Positions 24,690 through 36,297 of a stretch of DNA of 64,000 bases are shown in pieces (position 1 is the first letter of the stretch; the number at the start of each line of letters is the position of its first letter). The position numbers were made by a program, and so were the translations under genes. This DNA is from Cunninghamia lanceolata. Taxonomy: Eukaryota > Streptophyta > Pinopsida > Cupressales > Cupressaceae. Below the pieces are notes generated by a model that saw only the letters and a program-made list of their open reading frames with translations, searched no databases and was not told the DNA's origin. Where the stretch lies: positions 434,001 through 498,000 of the forward strand of contig BSBN01000037.1 in NCBI GenBank assembly GCA_027924645.1, written 5' to 3'.

Positions 24690-25495
24690 TGTAGTTAGGG
24701 TAAAAATTAGGTCTGAATCATAAACAACAAACTATCAAACCCTAACAAGCATAATAGAGTACAAGATAGCATGAAAATCAAAACAACAAAGCAAATGCAA
24801 ATCGAATCTCCACTATATGCTTGGTTTATCTCCATTGCTCTCCTCAACCTCGCATAGGCATGCAAGATTTCGAAGGTTGAATATGGGAGGAATGTTGGTT
24901 GCTTATTCTAGCAATATAACGGTGCTCAAAATCTAGATCATGAAAGACTTTAATGGCATTTCGACAGCATAAGGATGGTTGAAAACTCGATCATGAAAGA
25001 CTCTAATGGCATTTCGACAACATGAGGCTACTCAAAAACTAGATTATCAAATGGCTTGTGAGAGGTTGATTTATAGGAAGTGACTGATTTGAATTGATGG
25101 TTGAGATTGAAAGTTATTTTCAACGATGTGGATGGCTAGGATCGAATAGGGTTTTCCACTCCATGAGGAGTTGTAGTCATGTGACAAGTGTGCGAAGGAG
25201 AATAAAGGAGACCTAATTCAAATTTTTTATTTGAATTAGTTTGACATGTGAAGTGTATTAAATGGAAAATGTAGTATGTGACATGTGTTGCAATGTGATG
25301 AAAGGTGAGGGCCTAATTCAAAATTTTAATTTGATTAATTGGAACATGTGAAAGGGAAATTAATTAAATAAATAGGATTTATTTAATTAATTGTCTAGGT
25401 GATTAGGATAGGATTAGGACAAAATGTTACAAGATGTCTCTAGTAAAGTATCGACTAGGTGATGGTCAAGACATGGACAAATTTAAGTGTCTACA
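24690..25495 (-). repeat. 5' LTR of the 9.6-kb element
   Basis: An 806-bp copy matching 15892-16683. It contains a perfect 16-bp-arm AT palindrome (25358-25392) that is half deleted in the other LTR. TTTATAGGAAG-type sequence near 25070 reads as a TATAA box on the minus strand and is a candidate promoter element. Confidence 0.9.
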
Positions 25496-25500
25496 ATTTT

Positions 25501-25900
25501 AAACAAAGTGGTGGAGGAATATGCAAATAATTAATTAGTTGATGAACTTGATTTATTTACTCAACTAATGATGAGTGAGAATTTAGATTGATTAAATAAA
25601 TACTATGTATTTATTTAATTTGTGGGAAATGTTGGGAGAATGATTGATTTAATTAGGTAAACGTGTTTTATTTAATTAATGCTAAAATATTAGACAAAAG
25701 GTTAAATTAATTAATCAAATAAATTTTATTTAATTAATATCAGAGGAATGATTAGATAAATTAAATAAACATGATTTATTTAATTGACATGAGAAGAATG
25801 ATTGAATTAATTAATTAAATAAATATGATTTATTTAATTAATGATTGAGGAATAATTAGATTAATTAAATAAGTGTGAGTTATTTTATTAATATTTGAAG
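25501..25900. repeat. Degenerate array of AT palindromes
   Basis: The unit TTAATTAAATAAAT, a 3-base spacer and its complement recurs with partial copies roughly every 60-70 bases, separated by GAGAATGATT-like spacers. The best copy, at 25810-25842, has perfect 15-bp arms around ATG. The same palindrome occurs inside the adjacent LTR at 25358-25392. Confidence 0.75.
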
Positions 25901-28746
25901 GAGAGATACGAGATGAATTTGATGTGATGACAACATTAGCTTAACATGCGAGAATACATTTTAGGTGACTATAGTTACTTGTAGTATAAATCTATCCTTT
26001 AAATTTGAAGTGCAATGTTGACAATCTAATTTCAATTAAGTAATCTATAAAAACTCTTATATTGTTAAGTTAAAGAACTTTGTTTGTTGATTTTATTTTA
26101 TTTTTACATTATTATGGAAATTTGATTTAATATACATTTGAAAGTAAATATATGTTTGAATACCTACTTGTATAAGTATTATTCTTCCTTTTGTCTTAAT
26201 TGAATTCAAAATGGGGAAGTTATTCATTATAGTGGGGTTGCTATATGTTAAATGAAAATGCAAAGAGTATATGCTAAGGGTGATCCTTAAATTTGAAAAG
26301 TATGGTTGTGTAAATCACTAAGTTATTATATTATTCCAAGTTTGGAATTTCTTTTCTTTCATCACAAATTCTTAAACTTTAGAATGCAACTCTAGCAAAG
26401 AAAAAGAGCTATGTTTTTTTACAATAAACAAAAATAATAGGTAAAGTGTTCTTAAATTAATTTATGAATTAACTTTCTCAATTAATTGATAGCTGTATTA
26501 GGAAAAAATGGTGAAAATCTTAGTAAATCTCAAGTTTGCAACTTGGGTTGTAACATATTTGGGGTCAACAAGTTACCTTTCTTTGTGGTAGTTGTGTGTC
26601 GAATTAAGGTGCAAAAGTGTTTCGTTTGACCCTTGGCATTGCATTTGAAGGAGTAGTCTTAGTTCATTTTAGATATCTCATCTTAGAATTGGTTATCACA
26701 TCCTAGAGCTATTATATTACTAGCATGCATTATTAGAAGCATTTATCAAAGAATTTGCATTCCACAAGCATGTAGGACATCTCACATGTTTAAGAGTGTT
26801 GTCTTTGGTCTTTATCTAGTCCTTGAATTGGTATTCTTATATGTTTTGATAGAAGGAAAGTAATTATTCTTTCCATGTGCAAACCATCAAGAAACATTAT
26901 TAGTTTGAAAGTAAGGGCATTAAGGCCAGTTGAAAGCCACATTTTGAAAGTTTGCAAAGATCAAATCTATGAGCCCATATTAGTTCTGTGAGATAGATCA
27001 AATCCATACTTGCGAGATCAAATCCATAAGTCACAAACATGACTTATAGCGATAAATATAACATTCACCGATTCTAAAGTTTTCATTTAATCTTCAATGA
27101 CATTTATGTACTATTGGCAAATCATATTATATCATTTGTCACAAATTTCTAACTAAATACATTTATTGTTTTATTCAAATTTCAAAGCATTTAATTCATT
27201 TGCATTTTCACACCTTTCTACACCCGAATTCTTGTTATCTAAAATAAATTTTGAATATTTATGTTATTTACCCTAAATTTATGTAAAGAGGATTTTATTC
27301 TTCTTTCATTTTGAAAGAATTGTTTATTTTCCTTTCCAATTGTTAATATAGAAAAATTAAAAAAATATATTAAAACTTCATCCTTAAAGGCAAAAGGCAT
27401 CAAAATATATATTACCCAACAATATTTTTTTTTTATAATAATCTTAAATATTACTTCATTTTTGACGTTTTAAAAGAAATGCATATTTCATTTATATTAA
27501 TTACATCTTTGTATATGCCAATTCTTTTTATCTAAAATAAAATTTAAATATTTATATTATTTACCTTAATTTCTGTAAAAAAGATTTTATTCTTTAATTT
27601 ACTTTCTTTTTCATTATCAATTTGGAAAAAGAAGAGAAGCTATGCCATATGCCAAATATTCTACATAAAAGACAAAAGGCATCAAAATATGTATCATACA
27701 ACAAGAATCTTGTTATAAGAATTTTAAGCATTACCTCATTTTCGACCATCTAAAAGAAATGCTTCTGGAACACAAGAAAAATTAAAAAATTGGTCTTGAG
27801 CATCTCACCCTCCTCAAGTCTCTTCACCAATCGTGGAACAACCAACAAAAAATTGCAGAAATGGGAGGCTTTCCGATAAATATGAAAAATCCGAGCATAA
27901 ACATTGAATATACCACATAAGTGCACGATAACATATATACATATAATTTCAAAACAGTAAATACAAAGGACATACGCAGAATTTCAGTAGTCGAGTATGT
28001 TTTGGGAATATAGAAAAGTTGCTCTTACAGCCACGGCAATCCATTGCCATATAAAGCTAAAACCTTGAGTCATAATTGCCCAACACCAAGGTTTTTCATC
28101 TTACAGCTTGTTCAGTTTACTATTGTTGAAAGCTTGGATTTGATATAAACAATTGGGTTTCATTTATGCATTAGCAAACTGCTATTCATTTATGTCCCAC
28201 TACCATCCAGGACTCTCAGAAACTAATGGGTACATGGATTAGCTGGTTTATGGAGGTCTGGACTCCATGACATTTGTATGAGATTTCAACTTTGTTTAAG
28301 GCAAAAGGTGGTGGCTCTCTGTGTGTTGAAGATACACATTAGCTATGGTGTTTTTGGCCCCGTCTTAGTAGGGTTGAGTTTCTTGGGTGTTGACGTTACA
28401 TATACCCATTACTGTATTTTTAGTTGTGTTGGCAAGATTGATCTTCATTGTTAGTTGAAGATACATATACCCATTATGGGTTTCTTGTCGCTGTGTTGTA
28501 CGTGGAGCTCTATGGGAAAGGAGCAATTGGCCTATGGGGAATTGGCACCTTTACACCTTGACCTAGAAATAAGGGTTGGGTACAACTAGATATTGTGGCA
28601 GTAGGAGGGGTGGTGGGTGTCTTTGCATTCATTGGTTCTTTAATGGATGTGGTGGAAGACGGTTTTTGGTTCCTAAGGATGTGCCAGCTGATAGGTTGAG
28701 GGGTTAGTAGGTTTTTTCTGTTGGTCACATAATAGGGATAAGGGGA
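25901..28746. other. AT-rich intergenic DNA upstream of the DnaJ gene
   Basis: No coding sequence is supported. At about 27190-27480 and 27490-27765 the same roughly 290-bp segment occurs twice in tandem in diverged form (shared TCTAAAATAAA, GATTTTATTCTT, AAAAGGCATCAAAATAT and TAAAAGAAATGC). The last kilobase must hold the promoter and 5' UTR of the DnaJ gene, but I cannot place a TATA box or transcription start with confidence. Confidence 0.45.
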
Positions 28747-29892
28747 ATGGAGGCCAGTCCAGAGGGAACTCAAAATTTGGAGAGCTCTGCCAAGCAGAGC
28801 AGTGGTTTTAGGGACCGAACACAAAGGCATGGGAACATTGGCAAGGGAAGGGTGGAGGCAAATTTGCAATCGAAAGGAAGCGATTCAGGTCAGGAAATAA
28901 CTTTATTGGTTGTTGCTGTTTTTACATTTTTAGCCAATTGACTAAATTTTACCCTTTTTTCCAAAGTTTATAATCACCACTTCCTAAACTATGTTAATGG
29001 TCTAATCAGCTTTTATATAACATACTCCACAATAGACTGTATTGGGTACTAACCTTATTTGGAAAGCTATTAGTTTGATGAACAATGCCACTGCTTAGTA
29101 ATATGCCATTCCAGGTTAAAAATGCTCTCCCAACTTTGAGGTATTTGAAAACTGTAGGAAGTAAAAATAACTTTTATCCATTTTCTTGGACGTTAGTGTA
29201 TCATTGTTTGTTGTTCACAAGAACAGGACACATAAATGAAATACCGCTTTATATTATTTCTTGAATGCTCTCTTTCTTCCTGGCTTCATCTGGATCAACA
29301 GTACTTACAAGAATACTACTGTGATGGCTGCGTGTCGTCCTCATTGAATTCAGTCATGTCGGCATACACTGCACGTAACAATATTTATCTCTGAATCCTG
29401 GAAGCTTTCTCTATTACTGTCCCAGAAACTGTTGGAGATGGGCTGGAATTTCAAGAAACATTTCTGGTAGTTTTCAGCCATTTTTCTCAGGGTTTCCAGA
29501 AGTTGATGGAGGTTGCAAAAAGTTTACAATACTGTTTCCAGGAGTATCTCAATGCTTTGATCCTGTATCCAAGTGTTTCCGAAGATCCTGTTGTTTTGGA
29601 TACAATTTCGTGCCAGTTTCCTGTTTCCTGAAGAGGCATACCCAAAATTTTGGGCATTCCCTGGCCTGGCTGCACTGGCAGAGTTCAATGCTTATTCATA
29701 TAAAGTTTTTTAGTAGCCATTTCTGTTTCTTGTTGCATGAATCAGAAATTTCAAATGGCTACTAGAAATCTTTACACACACACAACATTATATCTATATG
29801 ACTCACTCAACTTAATCATGAATTGATTCAAGCTTATGTGTGTAATCCCTACTTTTGTTCAAACCCTAGTAGCCATTTCCGATTCTTGTTGC

Positions 29893-29930
<38 letters not shown>

Positions 29931-32900
29931 TTTTTTTTTTCACTTCCTAAACTTTCACTGATTCAGGTGGAGAAGATGAAGGGAAGCAGAAAAGAAGAAC
30001 TGGAGATAGACCCAATCTGGGCAAAGTAGCAGGATCAAATATAGCAATGGCAAATGAATGTGAGCCTTGCAAAGGTGTGGCTTCTCCTAATGGAGATGTG
30101 CATTCTACGTACCCAGGGAGTGTCATAATTGAGGAAAATGGGACCTCTGGCAGGACACAAAATAGGGATGGCAGTGGCTTTGTTAGCCAGTGTTGTGAAT
30201 GGATCCAACAGTGGAATTCTGTGTGGTTGACACTGAAATTAACCACATTGCAGGCAAAAAATTATGTGGTTCCAAGAGTACAAAGCAGTTGGCTGGTGGC
30301 TTGTACTTGCCTTATAAATATTGCAAGGTTATGGCTGGTGATTTTTATATTGTGGCTAAACTGTTGTGTCAGAGGCATTGGATCTTTCCTTCATTTAGGC
30401 ATGGCAGCCTTCTTTGTGCTACTTTGGTGCAGTTTTCTTAGTTCCATAGCTATTATGGGCTTTCTTTATGTGCTATCTACTCTGGTGCGTTATCTGAAGC
30501 TAGCCTCAACTTCTTATTGAATTATAATTTTTTTGATTTTATTCTGCATTGCAACATATTGAAATTTCAATTTTAGATTCATGTTAATCAAGGTTGTTTC
30601 TTATTTATACCTTGTTGGGAGATCTGTGCCCAAAGTTTTTTTTGGCAATGTTTTCGAAGCTTGAGTACATGCTTTTGAGCAACAACTGAGATCCAATATT
30701 TCTTCAAAGAAACAAATCAATTATCCTATTTGATACCTTATCCCTCGTCGGCTTTGTTGTGAACAATCTCAGCTTGGTTACATTTGCTGAAAATTCATAT
30801 TTTTCTTTGTTGCACATAATTTCTTTAGAGGAAGTTCATAAATTATCTTCTTACCCATGATGAAGCACACTGGCTTCCATGAATGGTACAAGTCATGATC
30901 AGTTAAAGCTTCCCTTCCACTTTGGGGAGTGTCATTGTTTGAAATGCAAATATTGGCATCTATAACACTTTCAACTGAAAGGACAAGCGGTTATACTCTT
31001 TATCTACGAATGAGGGTATATAACAACAATGTGACTATAATACCGGATATAAAAAATCACAACATTTCCCAGTATTTGATGAGTATACTGTTTACATGGT
31101 GAAGTTTACTCTTTGTTGGTTTTTACATATGGAAGATTAATCCTTGTATCAGTTGTCAATCTTGTAATGTTAGAACTTGAGTGATATAGTGTTTGTTCTC
31201 TAAGTGACAATGAGAGGTTTTTTACAAAGTTACTCTTATGTCAATGCAAGGTAGTTTTCAATCAGAAAGATATTATAAGCTTCTGTACCTTTATTATAAA
31301 TTCAACATCAATATATCCAGTGCTTAAGACACTGCAATAGTTATTCATAGTAAGTTACAATTTTATTTAACCTGAGGACAATTTTAAATGTGCTTTTATT
31401 TTTGACTTGAGAGCCTTTTCTTTAAAGTTATTTCTACATTTGTGGTACTGCATTATTCCAGGTTGTCGGACATGTCTTTATCTGCCCCACATTCAAAAAT
31501 AGAGTTCTTAGGGAAAAAAATATTTTGCTAATATTTTTGAGCATTCAGGGATTTTTTTATAAAACGTTGCAGTTTCTTTGTCTTTTGAGTCCAATTTTAA
31601 GCTGCAGAGATGCAAGGAAGAAGAGAAGTTGAATGTATAAATCTATTCAATAACAGAAAAGAGTTTTAAACGTGTTAGGTTTATATTTTTATATTAACAT
31701 TTGGCTCATGATATTCCATGAACATTTGGCTAAGGATCTTCCATAAAGGCATGTAAATAATATTTTACTTTTTGACTAGGAAAGTCTGATGAGACTAGGC
31801 AAGTCTGATGAACTTGTATTGTTCCAATAATAACCATCAAGAACTCAGTAGAAGATGCTATCGGCACCCAATCATCTTGTGTCAGTTCCATTATTTCTCT
31901 TTTTCATACGCGGTCATATCAAGCTCTTCATTGTTACCGCTTATGGAAAATCAGGATTGTTTTCTCTAAGGAGTGTAAGGGGCTTGAGCTTTCACAAAGG
32001 GAAGAAGTATGCATTTTGTTCTGTCTTTTTGGTCTGTTATTGCTAGATTTTTTTTGGATTTAAGGCATGGCATATATGGTATTTAGTAAGCTTCATTTGA
32101 ACCAGTTTTGTGAACATGCTTCTGATTGACATTTGATTGAATGGCTTAGGTGATAACTTGTATAGCAGCTTTTGTTCTTGGCAATACATATGGAATATTG
32201 ATTATGTTTAGTTTGGGAGCACTGATGTTGTGGACATATGGTAGCTTTTGGATCACAGGGACATTCGTTTTAATTGGAGGTAGTTTCCTACTCTCAAGGT
32301 TAAAATGAACTATCTTGTCTTCTTTGTTGTACACGACTAATTATTTTTTCAGTTTGGAGTTAGTGCAATGGTTATAATTCCTAGTTTCTCTGGTTTGTAT
32401 CCTTTTATCAATGTATTCACACTTCTCAGAGAAGAGTATTTTGAGTTGCCAAATAGATTTACTCTAGCTTTAATATGGTGATCATTTTGATAAGCAGGTA
32501 TTTTTCTAGCTTCCAATTACCCACATGTAGCAATTCTGATCACGACTATCTACTCCATCTATTGTGCTAAAGTTCATGTTGGATGGCTTGGCTTGGTTTT
32601 CTGTGTGAACACGGCCTTCATATCAAGTGATATTTTACTTTATTTCTTAAAGGAAAGTATGAATGAGAGCAAAGGGCAAAGCTCTAGTGATCAAGCTGAC
32701 TCAAGTAAAAACAGGGGAAGACATTTTTACAATGAATCGACAAAACCTTATTCATCTGGTGGTGGGGCTGGATCATCTCCAGGCAGACCATCTGGTGAAA
32801 GCTCGCACACAAGTCAGTTTGGAGGGCATAACACAGGGCCTTCAAGTAGTAAACAGGCTGAACCAGTTTCAAATTTAGCAGAAGAAGAGGTGATGCGGCT

Positions 32901-33527
32901 GCTTGATAGCCCCGATTACTATGCAACATTGGGACTATCCCGCTTTGAAGATATAAATTCTGCTACTTTAAAGAGAGAGTATAGGAAAAAGGTACTTTTT
33001 GATATTTTGTAATTGTGGAAGAAAACAAATCCTTATTGCATCTTATTGATTTGAATGGTATGTAGCTAAAATTTTGACTTGAATATACTAGTCAATGTGG
33101 AACGTCAATTTACTATGTTACCTTGGGCTTGTCTTGATATTCTTTTCTTAGTTTTGGCCTAATTACTATTTGTTCGGGTAGGCAATGTTGGTCCATCCTG
33201 ACAAGAATATGGGCAATGTAAAGGCAGAGGAAGCCTTCAAGAAACTTCAAAATGCTTATGAGGTAATGCCTTTTTTCTCTTACCTCACCTAGTTAAAAAG
33301 AAATTCAGTTTTTTAGTTCACGAATCTGCCAGGATCTGCACTGTGAAAATTCTGTGTCATTTCTTTGTTCAATGGATGGTTGAATGATTTTGATATGATA
33401 CATGTTAATTATACCCCATTTTCAGGCCCTACTGGATTCAGACAAGAAGAAAATTTATGATGAAGAGTTGCAAAGAGAACTGTTGAGGACTTGGAGCTTG
33501 CACATGTTTCAAAGTGGTGCTAAAAAG
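28747..33527 (+). CDS. Membrane-anchored DnaJ (J-domain) co-chaperone, 3' end not in view
   Basis: Six coding exons join cleanly: 28747-28888, 29967-30484, 32150-32279, 32498-32991, 33182-33262 and 33426-33527. All five introns (1078, 1665, 218, 190 and 163 bp) are GT-AG and phases match, giving 489 codons. The ATG at 28747 (MEASPEGTQNLE) is the first after an in-frame TAG at 28708. The N-terminus is polar and basic (GEDEGKQKRRTGDR). Residues about 155-316 hold several hydrophobic segments (SSWLVACTCLINIARLWLVI, LGMAAFFVLLWCSFL, ILIMFSLGALMLW, VAILITTIYSIYC). A Ser/Gly-rich linker leads to the J domain at about 400-470, with YYATLGL, the HPD motif (433-435), KKLQNAYEALLD and KKKIYDEEL. Membrane segments before a C-terminal J domain recall plant DnaJ proteins related to DNAJC14. 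J domains stimulate Hsp70 ATPase, and an ER-type membrane location is inference. Relatives have a further Cys-rich tail. The donor at 33528 (AAG|GTAAAT) shows that more exons should follow, but none was found downstream. Confidence 0.88.
29711..29893. repeat. Intronic inverted and direct repeat (MITE-like fragment) in DnaJ intron 1
   Basis: TAGTAGCCATTT at 29711-29722 is the perfect complement of AAATGGCTACTA at 29753-29764. A third, direct copy (TAGTAGCCATTTCCG, followed by TTCTTGTTGCATA) begins near 29867. It lies inside the first intron and looks like remains of a small palindromic element. Confidence 0.55.
29892..29940. repeat. (AT)n / (GTAT)n / T-run microsatellite
   Basis: A pure TA run followed by GTATGTATGTAT and a run of T, ending about 25 bases before the 3' splice site of intron 1. 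The T-run may serve as, or sit beside, the polypyrimidine tract. Confidence 0.85.
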
Positions 33528-35500
33528 GTAAATGGATTTAGTTCTTAGAGTGGCTTTTGCTGCAAACAAGTGAGTGGTCTTTGTATTTAAAGTTAAACCG
33601 CCTTTCTTCAGGATTTTTTCTGTACGGTACCAGTTTATCCCAAAAAGAGGGTGTTGGGTTTGTTGAGTTTTTAAATTCAAATTGTATTTCCTTCCTGACA
33701 AGCAATGCTCTGTTTGAAGCATTTTTTATTGGAAAGAGTTGGTCCAAAAAGAAGTTGTCTGATTGACTGTTAAATTTTTGTTACTTTTGACGGCACCCAA
33801 AGGGCCAAAACCATTTATATACATTGTTCTTAAAAAAGACATGCCCTGCCAGCATTAATTCTGAAAGCATTTATTTTTTTTACTTTCAGTTTGACATTTT
33901 AAAGTGGAAATAATGATAATCACAAATTCCAATCTTGAGTTTGGAGAAGATCGGGAAGAGGAGAAATGACCTCTGGATGAGCAAAACATTGTATCAATTA
34001 GTGCTGCTCCATACATGGCCCAAACAATTGTTTGAGTTTAAGGGTTGTTTGAGGTGGTTAAAAAAATGCAATATACTGAAACCTAATAGCTCAAATCTGA
34101 GGGTTTTTATTTCTAAAATAGGAAATTTGAGATATGGAAACAGAAAACTGAACTGAATAAAGAAGATAAAAGTACTGTAGAGATCCGATACTGAAATATG
34201 CTATACAATGTGAACAGATGGAATATCAGGAAGCTGTAAATATAAACCTGTTGGAAGCTAAAATTTCAAACTTCTGAGGATCTGAAATCTGTAGCTTGTT
34301 AAAAAAACACTTAAATCTGTAGCTGCTGAAAAATCTGAATTCCCTTTTTTGCTCAAATTGGAAAAGGAAACAGAACTTAATGTTACTATAAAGCATATTA
34401 GACAGTTCATTAAGAGGCGAGAACTGTGCAGAGATAGTCTGGGTGCAGACTCAGGGCACAGAGACTTCCAAGAACAGGATAGACGTTGCCCCGGGCCCAG
34501 AGGTAGTTGCTGCAAACTTGTGAACAATCGTTTGTATCCAAAACTTAACTTTGCACTAGAGGGAACAAGGCTCTTTATAGACTTTATTAAAAATCTTGGA
34601 AAGAAAAAGTTTATACAAAACAGTATATACCCTATAATGACAGTCATAGGTCAACAGAAACAAAAAAAGCATTATAGTACTGAAACACCTCTTTAAAAAG
34701 CCCCATCCTTCAAAACCCCACAGAACCCTATTGGCAACCTTAAAACCTTCTAATCAAGTCCAACATTCCATAACAACTTAATAAACAGAGTTCATATATG
34801 ATAGCAGAATCTCCAACATTATCATCATGATCAGGTCCCTCTTCACTGGCAACAAGTCCCTCTGCTGTTCTCTCCTCCTTTTTAGCAGTCCTTTCATCTA
34901 TCTGATCTATAATTCCTCGGACTTGATCAATAAGTCCATGATTCCATGCACATGCAGTACTATCAGTTCTTCTACCCATGTTGGAAATACACCACCAAAT
35001 TCTGACTCAGACAAAGGAAGATTAGCTAATGAGGAGTGCAAGGAGATGGTGCAATCTTATTTGTTGGTCTTGGATCTAACACTACTGGAGTCCAAAGATA
35101 TCCCAACAGTCAAACTGATTAATTGCTTGAGCCTGCCTTCTTTCTATCCTGTCTGCGACAGCCTGTGATGCATGAATGACATCATCTGTATTGTGCCCAC
35201 AGACTTTGTTCTCGTTAGCTGAATTTTGTATATTATCCTCCACTGCCTCTACATCCTGCACCTTACAACCACCTTGTGCTTGGTCAAAGTATTGATTTTT
35301 CAAGAGATTTCAGTCTTACCCATCCACCTCAATTTTCTTCTCACTAGCAATCCTTCGTCCAGTTAGGTACATGGGCTATTTTGGTAAAGTTACTTCTATT
35401 AACCAAGTATTTTGGATAGATTTTAGCACTCAATTACCAAGAAATCTTCTCAACTTAGAATATGGGATCCTCAACTGTATGTCAACCAGCAAAGCAACAT
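33528..35500. other. No gene recognised (downstream intron or old transposon DNA)
   Basis: Sequence after the last visible DnaJ donor site. I see no exon matching the expected Cys-rich tail. Minus-strand polar fragments (for example RGIIDQIDERTAKKEERTAEG near 34870) are broken and may be the 3' part of the LINE whose ORF2 begins further right. A TATAAAGAGCC-like box on the minus strand near 34575 hints at an old LTR. Confidence 0.35.
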
Positions 35501-35539
35501 GATAGAATGCGATTCACTGTTGAAATTTGAAATCTGTAA

Positions 35540-36069
35540 GCATCCTCCTCTTTTTTTGAAAAACGTCATTGTTTCTTTCCTTCCATAGCAGCTAAAGCAC
35601 TTAAGTAGGGATAACCAACCACTATTTTCTATGGAAGTTAGAGAATTTTCTGTCCTTAATAATGCTGCCAAATACAACATCAAGCCAAGCGACATGGTTC
35701 TAACTTCTGTGCATACTTAGACCAAGCAACAAGATATGTTTTCTATTCAGATTTAGCAAATGGGCAATCAAAAAACATATGTTTTATAGATTCATTTTCT
35801 GCACATTGAGCAGGGTTTCTCCGTCATTCTACATTTAGAAAGAACATCACCACCAACATGTCTCTAATGAAGTAGCAACCATCTGAAACGAGATTTCTTT
35901 GGTTCAACACAGGATGACCATATTGTAACAAATTTACCTTTCCATCTTTTGGTGGAATCAATTGACCACTTCTAATTCAACAAAAGCCAAATATTTGTAG
36001 AAACAAGTTCATCATAATTCTGCTTTGAAGAGATTTCCCGCAGAGGAGGGTCCCTAATCCATCCAACGT
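35540..36069 (-). pseudogene. LINE ORF2 C-terminus (zf-RVT region)
   Basis: Reading leftwards from 36069, IRDPPLREISS, KWSIDSTKRWKGKFVTIWSS, EPKKSRFRWLLLH and then AQCAENESIKHMFFDCPFAKSE match the zinc-binding C-terminal region (zf-RVT) of plant L1-type LINE ORF2. About 100 residues further, LLWKERNNDVFQKKRR is the conserved WKERNN-type block near the end of these proteins. Several stops and frame breaks occur. The right end coincides exactly with the target site of the TRIM-like element, and the protein resumes beyond it at 37642. Confidence 0.85.
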
Positions 36070-36074
36070 CATCC

Positions 36075-36285
36075 TAATAAAATAAAATTAGATAGTTTAT
36101 TAATGGTCATCTATTGTAACATACTTAGATTGTTTCTATTCTGTGTATAGATTAGTTATAATCTATTTTAGAAACATCTATACTCTGTATATTTAGAAAC
36201 ATTTGTTTATACTCTATTTAAGAGCGTTGCTCTTCTGTAAATATCATATCATTGAGTAATATCATTCTGATTTTTAATATTTACA
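36075..36285 (+). repeat. 5' LTR of TRIM-like element
   Basis: 211 bp from TAATAAAATAAAATT to TAATATTTACA. CTATTTAAGAGC near 36217 resembles a core promoter (TATTTAA). Confidence 0.9.
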
Positions 36286-36297
36286 TGGTATCAGAGC
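36286..36297 (+). other. Primer-binding site (initiator tRNA-Met type)
   Basis: TGGTATCAGAGC is the complement of the 3' end of plant initiator tRNA-Met and lies directly against the LTR. Confidence 0.92.

Larger units (their letters stand above)
15887..25500 (-). mobile_element. Complete 9.6-kb non-autonomous LTR retrotransposon (Tat-like), with TSD
   Basis: Two direct repeats, 15892-16683 and 24690-25495, share the ends TGTAG...CTACA. They are flanked by the same 5 bases, ATTTT, at 15887-15891 and 25496-25500, so this is one complete insertion. The polypurine tract next to the left LTR reads GAGGGGCAAAA on the minus strand, which places the 3' LTR on the left and transcription on the minus strand. 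LTR divergence by eye is roughly 5-7%, mostly transitions. The 8-kb interior carries one long broken Pro/Ser-rich ORF with a G-patch-like end. No reverse transcriptase, RNase H or integrase motif could be found, so mobility would have to depend on another element. The sequence just inside the 5' LTR (TTTGATGAACCCAGCGTG on the minus strand) does not match a primer-binding site that I know. Confidence 0.85.

Noticed and set aside
29947..30246. 99-codon minus-strand frame
   Set aside because: Shadow of DnaJ exon 2, which has matching splice phases and homologous-looking sequence on the plus strand.
32281..32298. Alternative donor AAG|GTTAAA at the end of DnaJ exon 3
   Set aside because: Its phase would give a stop in exon 4. 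The donor GAG|GTAGTT at 32280 keeps the frame (VLIG-GIFLAS).
34406..34500. Exon-like GC-richer segment between an AG and a GT after the DnaJ gene
   Set aside because: It does not extend the DnaJ protein in a family-like way, and the surrounding sequence resembles an old LTR.
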